A DNA stretch of 64,000 nt, from assembly GCA_003971905.1 (NCBI GenBank), contig RSEE01000160.1:1-64000 (forward strand), read 5' to 3'. The position numbers were made by a program, and so were the translations under genes. The stretch's first letter is position 1. Each line of letters starts with the position of its first letter. Origin of the DNA: Moniliella sp. 'wahieum'. Its lineage: Eukaryota > Basidiomycota > Moniliellomycetes > Moniliellales > Moniliellaceae. This document shows positions 57,601-64,000 of this stretch, in pieces. The notes below the pieces were generated by a model. The model worked only from the letters and a program-made list of their open reading frames with translations, made no database searches and was not told the DNA's origin.

Positions 57601-59880
57601 GCGAAGCTTGGCACAAGAAACAGCAGTCTCAGGGGGTAGGAGGCTCAGTCGATCACAACCCGACTGTAACTAAGAGTGAGGGAGACAGCAGCGGCCCAGA
57701 TCCACCTGTCGAAGTCGCTGCAGGACTGGACCTGGTGGCACAGACCCGATCTGCGGAAGCGAGCCCAATCAAGTCGGAGTCGCTTCCCCCGCACGCAATG
57801 GAGAACGCGAATCCGTACAAGGCTGACGAGGATTATATGTACCAACAAGCCGAACAGATCCGCCGCATTTTGCTCAGCGAGGCGAGTGACTTGGTCGACA
57901 AGGCAGTCGAGAACATTTTCCCAGCGTCGCATGGACCGGCAACAGGCGTCGTCGGCACCGTACCATCAGAATGGCTTGTGGCCGAAGTGGAGGCGACGCA
58001 AGCAGTGCCCATGATGGGGCGGGCTTGGGTCACGATGTACCATCGGTGGATTGGCGTGGCGAACAAGCAAGCCAAATGTCTCCTCCGTTGGCGGCAGGAG
58101 ATTTACCATCGGATCAGCCAGGCGGTCAATCGCGAGGTCGATCTCGAAAATCAAGACGATGACCAATTTGCCGAGAACTTGGATCGACAACATGAGGCCG
58201 AGGCCTACCTCGATATGTACCGCGTCTTGTTGGCTGAACGCGAGTACCTGCTCACGGGGGTGGATGTAGTGGGAGCACGCCACCGTCCCTTGCTCTTCCA
58301 CCAGCTTGAGACGAAAGTGTTTCAACAACGTTGGGCGCGCCTGAACCAGCCGGAGATGACTGAGGCAGAGGAAGCCGAGGGCGAAGCTGCCCGACAGCAG
58401 TTGCGCGTTTTTCAACGCCTCGACGCGGAGCTAAAGGAGGTTATTCTTCCCCCGATGGTTCGCCCTCTTCGCCACATTGGAAGTGAGTTGCGCGGGGCAA
58501 TTGACCGTTCTCTGGCGTCCATGGATGCCCAGCTGATTGCTTCTGTTCAATCATCCATTCGCACCGTGCTGGCAGATCAGGGTAAGCTAGTGGAGCGAGC
58601 CAAGCGAGATTCAGCGCTCTTGATGGCCATTTACAATGCCCGTTCGACGTACTTTAAACGGATCCAGCAGCTGTCTGATACCGTGGCGGATGTGGCGGGT
58701 GAAAGATGTGCCGCGGGCAATCCAGGCGAGCATAAGGAAGAACGGGTAGCAGCCAAAGAATTGGCCGGCCTCATCGCCCGCGTTCGCTACCTCGAGCACC
58801 TATTGTCCGCCCAAACGAGTGGTACGCACCAAGGAGGATCCTCCCACGTACCCGAGTGCATTGTCTGTACCGAACGGATTTTCGGTGTTCTGCTACAAGC
58901 GTGTGGCCACGTTTTCTGTGAAGACTGTTTCCACGAATGGACCAAACGGAGATGGACATGCCCAGTATGTCGTACGAAGCTTGGCCGTGGGTCGGATCAG
59001 CTGCATCGCGTCTCGTATCATGTCGAGGAGAACGAGGAAGGAGCGTCAGGGCCCATGTCAAAAGTTCTGGACCAGACTTCGGTTGTGCTCGGGTTGAACC
59101 GTTCCAGGGGCGCGCAAGCCCCGGTTCCAGGGTTCTCGACTACCATTGTGCCAGGCGCACGGCATGTTAACCTGGATACGATGAACGTCATTACCGCCTC
59201 GCAACGGTTTGATTCTGGAGACGTCGGTGGTGGGCAGCCAAGGAAGCAAAATTGACCTGTTGGTCCGTCACCTACGACACATCATCCTCCACTCTACGGA
59301 CAAGGCACTGGTGTTTAGTAACTTTGCACGGGCCTGGATATGGTGGGGGATGCGTTGGCCCAGAACCAGATCCCCTTTGTTCGCTCGGATGTGGCAGGGG
59401 TACGAGGCGTGGGGGTGCCCGTACACTTGCTCGCCAAGGCGCCCGAGGGACTGGGACCAAACATTGTGCCTCGGTCTTTCAGAACGACGCGACGGTGCGT
59501 GTGTTTCTTCTGCATGCCGACTCGCAAGCGAGCGGACTCAACTTGACTGCTGCCACGCATGTCTTCCTCCTGGCTCCCTTGGCCAATAAGGGCATGGAGA
59601 TGCAGGCCATCGGACGGGTGCATCGCATCGGCCAGACCAAGCCCACCCACGTGTGGGGTACTTTGTCCTAGACTCGGTCGAAGAGACGCTGCTTCACCTC
59701 ACAGCTCAGCAAGGCCACTCGATTTTTTCCAAAGACCCCGACTTGGCAACCGCGACGGAAGAGGAGAGCGGCGCGGGCACAGTTGCCATGCCGGCTAGGA
59801 AAGATAAAGGCGGCGACTTGGTAACTTCACGGGACGATTTGATCGCTTGCCTCTTCCCCCGCTCCTTGCCAGAACCGTGA
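54605..59880 (+). CDS. SHPRH/Irc20-like SNF2 ATPase with RING finger
   Basis: Nuclear ATP-dependent translocase and E3 ubiquitin ligase family linked to PCNA ubiquitination and recombination control. The N-terminus is Pro-rich. Helicase lobe 1: LLPYQQRTLSFLLGREG, SLLAEEMGLGKTVELLSLIL (Walker A), ATLIVVPETLREQWLDEV, DVVITTFHKLS, VAVDEVQLLG (DEVQ box) and GVCVSGTPVQSIKDL. After a 59-bp intron (56901-56959, GTAAGT) follows a helical insert of more than 600 residues (56991-58840), then the C3HC4 RING CIVCTERIFGVLLQACGHVF with CEDCFHEWTKRRWTCPVC, and lobe 2: DKALVFSNFARGLDMV, ASGLNLTAATHVFLL and MQAIGRVHRIGQTKPTHVWG. The insert plus RING between the lobes is the SHPRH layout. At least eight frame jumps, but the insert runs clean for 2.2 kb. 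ATG 54605 is the first in good context; 54691 is an alternative. Confidence 0.9.
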
Positions 59881-60254
59881 GGAATGGCTATTGTATCAAT
59901 TGCTTCTATTATCGTCAGTGACCCAAAACGATGGATGGGGGCAATCCATTTTTGTTGAGGGAGGGAGGAAAGAAGGGCAGGCATCGTGCAAATTCGGATT
60001 GATGATGTGTGAACTAAAAGAGGAACGCCGATAGCGGAGGGAGGGGTCAAGTTTCTGCCCTTTCAATCCCCCCCATCCGGTCGGGGCAGCCTCAGAGACG
60101 AGATACCTTCGAATTTAGCCCTCCGTAGCCACTGCAATGATCACCTGCAGCTCGATGCGACGGCTACTGGGCCATAGTAAACCTGCTAGTAAAAGGCAGA
60201 CGGTTACCGAGCCAGACTGCCGCAGTGGGGCACTGGGTTAATCAGGCCGAATAG

Positions 60255-60512
60255 CGCAGCTGGCCTGTCCTCTGGTGCCTGCCTCTAGCCGACCGGTCCT
60301 GCCCTCTGGTGCTTCCCTCAGAGAGACGCCTGGACCCTTGCGCTCAGGCTTAGTTGGCCACTGTACTGTCGAGCTCGTCTGCTCTCTGGCGCTTCGCACT
60401 TAGAGAGCCAACACTGGCTATCACCCTTAGTTAGTCAATGTACTGCCGAGCACTTAGTCACTGTATACTGCCGAGCTGGTCTGCTCGGCAGCGCTTCGCA
60501 CTGAGACCCCCC
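60255..60512. repeat. Degenerate CTCTGGYGCTTC repeats
   Basis: Imperfect 50-90 bp spaced copies: CCTCTGGTGCCTGCCTC, CCTCTGGTGCTTCCCTC, TCTCTGGCGCTTCGCAC and CTCGGCAGCGCTTCGCAC. ACTGCCGAGC is also repeated nearby (60446 and 60467). Confidence 0.5.
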
Positions 60513-61427
60513 CCTGCCCCATCACCCCGTCCCCCTTTCACTGTCCGTGCATAGCTTCTGCCGTACGTGCTCATTCTTTCTTGCGCAACAGCGCGCCGTT
60601 GCTGACCTGGCCCTGCCGCCTGTATACACACCCCCTCGCGGGCCATCTTGTCCTCGTTTCATCTGGTCCGCTTCCTCAGCATTCCCCTCACTTCTGCTGA
60701 TCTTGTGGGTCGCATACGTGATAAGAATGCGCCGTCTCGCTCGCCTTCGACCCACCCTTGTCCGTCTGCTCACTTTGGCTGTCTTGCTCACATGGTTTGC
60801 CTCGCCTCTGGCCCTCTCGCTTGGCTGGGTCTGCCTTGCCATCGTACGTCCCCCGTACTTCGGGGTTGGAGTTATCCTGCCGCTGACACTGGGCCCAGCT
60901 GCTGCATGCACGGAATCCCACGGTTGGGCCGTCTCGCCTTGTTCGCCTCGACTCATCTGACCTGTTTCGCCGTCGTACGTCCCATCTGTCATATGCCGAC
61001 GCTGTTCCTGACCTCGTCCGCCCTACCCGTGTACATTCCGACTTCATCCCGCTTGTCCTCGCTATACTGGCTGACTTGATCGGCCCCTGAGTCCGTCGCA
61101 CATCTTCTGTATCTCTCGCTAGCCCTCTGTGCTGATGACTTGGCCAGCTTCTCTCCCTAGTGTGCGCTCCCCTAACACTAACCTACCACTTGCTGTGCAG
61201 CTCACTACTCTACCACGTTGTGGTGCTTCCGTCTCACATCGCATCTAACCGTGATGGTTACCGTGTAATCGCCTTCCCAGCGATCTTCGAATGCATTCTC
61301 TATATCTACAAAAATAACTGCCCTGCCTGTAAATTTCTACTAGTTCTGCATCGATGCCAGCCCCAACCAGCCAGCCGATTAGCGAGCCTACAAGCACGCA
61401 TCCAATCAACAGCTAAGCGTTTGGGCG

Positions 61428-61512
61428 CATGTGGCCAAAGCGCTTGACCACACGTGGCCAAAGCCCTTGCTTCATGTGGCCAAAGGGCTTAACATGAGGT
61501 GGCCAAAGTGTC
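61428..61512. repeat. GTGGCCAAAG tandem repeat, four copies
   Basis: Four 20-23 bp units share GTGGCCAAAG: near 61429, 61453, 61475 and 61498. No associated gene. Confidence 0.7.
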
Positions 61513-62471
61513 CAAACCTCCATCAGGAGAGTTAATTCATTTTTGGCTGATGAAGCAACATATTAACTTTTCATGACCGCCCGTGGATGATTCATCTGGC
61601 TACTCCAATATATCTGCAGTCATGCAGTGGTCTCCAACAGACCACAGTTTGTCCACTTACATTGCATAGTTCGCGGGCCTAATAGTAGTTTGCCTGTCTA
61701 AGTATATACTAAAAGACCCTTCTGTACTAAGTAAGAATGTATTGGAGGAAAGCGACCAAACGTCTTGTCCTATGTCCCCGCTCAACTTCGGCCTCGTTTG
61801 GACTCGGCTTGGAAACGCTATTCTACAGGCAAAGCATAGGGGCGACGACTCTTTATTTGGTACGAAAAGCGACGCCTCAGACCGACGTCTGGTCCCCTTT
61901 TGCCCGACGAGCCAGAGGACGGGCTCCCTCACGGCCCTCGCTCAGGCAAGGTTGTCTTCGTCCAAGACGCTACACCGGTACACGTTCCACCGTTATCACT
62001 GCTGGGTGGACATGCCGCGACAATTGTGTGTTTGCAGTTGCCCCCCCAAACCACACCATCCAACCCCAACCCCACTCTCCTTGATATCTGCGGTTTCACA
62101 AAGGTAACTAGTATGGCCGCCCAGCAGCTCCATGCGAAAACTGAGAGTTGGCCGTTCCCTATGAAAACAGGGTGGTGCACTTGTCATGTTTTTTCGGAAG
62201 GTCTCCGTTCAATCCCCACAGCCACCTGGCCCAGTGTCCCAGACGAGATCCTGGCGGTTTCAGGCCTGGACACTCGCTCTGACGGGCTCCAGCCCGTGGC
62301 GAACAGGGGTATATAGATCTTCGGCGTTTCTCTATCGCACGCTGTGCGTGCCACGCAACATGCTTTGAAATTTGCATTCGATCGTGCACGTGAGCACTTG
62401 AGTACGTGGATGAGTGTCTGAGACACCTCGGAACCATGGCCAGAGGGGCGCAGCGCCAGTGTGGCCCCGCT

Positions 62472-62512
62472 AGGGTTCGCCCCCCTTGCCGCAGCAGCCC
62501 AGGCAACCCTAG
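62472..62512. promoter_or_regulatory. Inverted pair of telo-box-like motifs upstream of eS1
   Basis: TAGGGTT at 62472-62478 and its reverse complement AACCCTA at 62506-62512 lie head to head about 300 bp before the eS1 ATG. Telo-box/TAGGGTT elements are known in ribosomal protein promoters of plants and several fungi; use here is inferred. Confidence 0.45.
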
Positions 62513-62609
62513 CGCTGCTGGAGCGCGGGCGCCGACTGCCGCCCGCCACGCCCCATGGAGAACGCAGCGTCGCCGTCGCCGCTGCCACACCAAGACCGCA
62601 ATCGTTGAG

Positions 62610-62807
62610 GTACGCAGGATGCTCCTCCCCTCTCCTTTGCCCTCTCCCTCTCCCTCTCCCTCTCCCTCTCCCTGGCCTCGCCTTCCCGCGCGCCGTTTCG
62701 CGCTGCGAGGGGCACGGCTATTTGCGAGGGATGATGTCCGGGCGGCCCGCGCAACAGTTGGGACCAAGGAAGGAGCCATACTGACAGCTGCGTAGTGTTG
62801 ATTCAAG
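62610..62807 (+). other. Candidate 5'-UTR intron of eS1 gene
   Basis: Donor GAG/GTACGC at 62610, branch-like TACTGAC at 62779-62785 and acceptor TTCAAG at 62806-62807 immediately before the ATG. The 198-bp interval includes a CTCTCC repeat. Ribosomal protein genes of fungi often carry an intron at the start codon. The AAG acceptor is the less common type, so this is moderate. Confidence 0.5.
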
Positions 62808-63590
62808 ATGGCGATTGGCAAGAATAAGAAGCTGGGCAAGAAGGGGATGAAGAAGAAGACGGTGGACCCCATGTCGCGCAAGGTGTGGCACGATATTCGT
62901 GCGCCGACCTTTTTTGACAACCGGACGGTGGGCAAGACGATTGTCAACAAGTCGCAGGGCTTGGTCAATGCCAACGATTCGCTCAAGGGCCGGATTGTCG
63001 AGGCCTCCTTGGCCGATCTCAACAAGGATGAGGAACAGTCGTTTCGGAAATTCTCGTTGCGCGTGGACGAGGTGCAGGGCCGGTCGTGCTTGACCAACTT
63101 TCACTCTATGAACTTTACCACGGACAAGATCCGTTCGTTGGTGCGCAAGTGGCAGACGACGATCGAGGCCCACCAAGACGTCAAGTTGACGGATGGGTAT
63201 GTGGTGCGTCTCTTTGTGATTGCGTTCACCAAGCGCCGTTCCAACAGCGTGAGCAAGACGACCTATGCCCAGTCGGCCCAAGTGCGCGCGATCCGGCAAA
63301 AGATGTTCCAGATCATCAAGCGCGAAATCGAAACGTGCGACATCAAGGAGCTGGTTCAAAAACTCATTCCCGAAGTCATTGGCCGTGAGATTGAAAAGTC
63401 CACCCGGGGCATTTACCCACTCAAGGACGTGTTTGTTCACAAGGTCAAGATCATCAAGAAGCCCAAGTTTGACGTGTCGCGTCTCGTTGAGCTCCACGGC
63501 GGTGCGGCCAACGTGGTGGGCGCCGAGGACTTGGGTGCCAAGGTCAAGAGCGCCGAGTTTGTCGAACCCACGCCTCTCGCTAGTGTCTAA
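62808..63590 (+). CDS. 40S ribosomal protein eS1 (Rps3a/Rps1)
   Basis: A structural protein of the small cytosolic ribosomal subunit. The 260-residue product is complete and uninterrupted: [151 protein letters not shown] and the end [10 protein letters not shown]. Length fits fungal eS1 (about 255). The ATG follows directly on a probable 5'-UTR intron. It is convergent with CCT4, 247 bp apart. Confidence 0.97.
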   Translation: MAIGKNKKLGKKGMKKKTVDPMSRKVWHDIRAPTFFDNRTVGKTIVNKSQGLVNANDSLKGRIVEASLADLNKDEEQSFRKFSLRVDEVQGRSCLTNFHSMNFTTDKIRSLVRKWQTTIEAHQDVKLTDGYVVRLFVIAFTKRRSNSVSKTTYAQSAQVRAIRQKMFQIIKREIETCDIKELVQKLIPEVIGREIEKSTRGIYPLKDVFVHKVKIIKKPKFDVSRLVELHGGAANVVGAEDLGAKVKSAEFVEPTPLASV

Positions 63591-63837
63591 GTGCATTGGG
63601 CTCGGTTCACTCTCTTCCTCCTTCCCAAAATAGCGCGACCCTCTCCCGAATCGAGAAATGGGCTCGCGACTGCACTGATGCCCACCACTTGCTCCTCCCA
63701 CGCCCCTCCTCCCCACCCATGCATCCATGTTGCGCTATACATATCCTTCGCTTTCCTCTGGACATAGACCTATGGAAATCCACCTCCCTAAATGGGGCAT
63801 GTAGGGACCAAGGAAGGAGTGCAATCTTCAAAACAGT
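63591..63837. other. Convergent 3' intergenic, eS1 / CCT4
   Basis: A 247-bp spacer between two stop codons; CT-rich in the first half. It must hold both polyadenylation regions. No other feature is seen. Confidence 0.6.
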
Positions 63838-64000
63838 TCACCTGGCCAAGTGGTAGTCGTCAATGCGAAGCAGGAGCGAAACCGTCTCGGTCGCCAGCTC
63901 AATGGCCGATGTGTTGACCAGCAAAGGCTGCAGGACATTCTCTTCGAGAATGTTGGTGATGGTACCCTTGCGCACGTTGATCCCAGCGGTCGTCGCCCTG
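63838..64000 (-). CDS. CCT4: T-complex protein 1 subunit delta (CCT4), 3' end only
   Basis: C-terminal part of a cytosolic chaperonin subunit; the gene runs off the window end. The 53 visible residues include [39 protein letters not shown] and [12 protein letters not shown], then a stop (TGA at 63838-63840). GINVRKG with ILEENVxQPLLV and the RIDD tail match the delta subunit rather than other CCT paralogues. No frame jump in the visible part. Confidence 0.88.
   Translation of the reverse strand, partial: RATTAGINVRKGTITNILEENVLQPLLVNTSAIELATETVSLLLRIDDYHLAR

Larger units (their letters stand above)
59881..62609. other. Gene-poor interval with degenerate repeats
   Basis: No supported gene. 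Four degenerate copies of (C)TCTGGYGCTTC lie at 60270-60510, a pyrimidine-rich stretch with GTACGTCCC repeats at 60845 and 60977 looks like an LTR or leader remnant without definable ends, and a GTGGCCAAAG tandem repeat lies at 61428-61512. From 62400 the composition becomes GC-rich toward the eS1 promoter. Confidence 0.5.

Noticed and set aside
60157-61345. Possible long LTR starting TGCGACGG and ending TTCTGCA
   Set aside because: Only four flanking bases (TCGA) match and the termini are not inverted repeats, unlike the two accepted LTRs.

Overview
The window is 64 kb of fungal nuclear DNA: spliceosomal introns, single-copy eukaryotic housekeeping genes, GC-rich coding blocks with Pro/Ala/Ser/Gln-rich low-complexity stretches, and AT-richer intergenic stretches holding LTR debris. 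The phylum is not settled from sequence alone. Nothing points to bacteria, organelle or virus. Most introns are short (59-198 bp) and the donor GTACGT is strongly preferred.

Layout. 1-8.4 kb: gene-poor, with one clean solo LTR (6546-7412). 8.4-10.2 kb: conserved fungal protein (-). 12.9-15.0 kb: concentrative nucleoside transporter (+). 16.2-19.2 kb: RhoGEF/PH-type protein (+). 21.0-22.8 kb: 4'-phosphopantetheinyl transferase (-), divergent from TOM40 (22.8-24.0, +). 25.5-27.2 kb: pyruvate kinase (+). 28.6-31.1 kb: NRG1-like C2H2 regulator (-). 31.1-35.2 kb: gene-poor, with a second solo LTR (32971-33187). 35.2-63.8 kb: gene-dense block with GT90 (CAP10) glycosyltransferase, DUF1769 protein, AP-1/AP-2 beta adaptin (-), aconitase running directly into mitochondrial ribosomal protein mL40 (+), pterin-4a-carbinolamine dehydratase (+), SWI/SNF-RSC subunit Swp73/Rsc6 (-), LAT/MUP-type amino-acid permease (-), ER glucosidase I GH63 (+), SHPRH-like SNF2/RING helicase (+), a gene-poor gap, ribosomal protein eS1 (+) and the 3' end of CCT4 (-).

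The genes are mostly unrelated housekeeping functions: carbon metabolism (pyruvate kinase, aconitase), mitochondrial import and translation (TOM40, mL40), secretory pathway (GH63, GT90, AP beta), chromatin and repair (Swp73, SHPRH), translation and folding (eS1, CCT4). There is no obvious gene cluster or defence island. The most notable item is the aconitase-mL40 juxtaposition, which looks like a gene fusion or overlapping gene pair resembling the aconitase-ribosomal protein fusion known from fission yeast.

Quality warning: most conserved genes are interrupted by 1-2 nt indels although their protein sequence resumes at once in another frame, in essential single-copy genes. I read this as residual assembly error (noisy long reads), not pseudogenisation. 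CDS spans below are therefore whole gene extents; introns and apparent frame jumps are described in the text.
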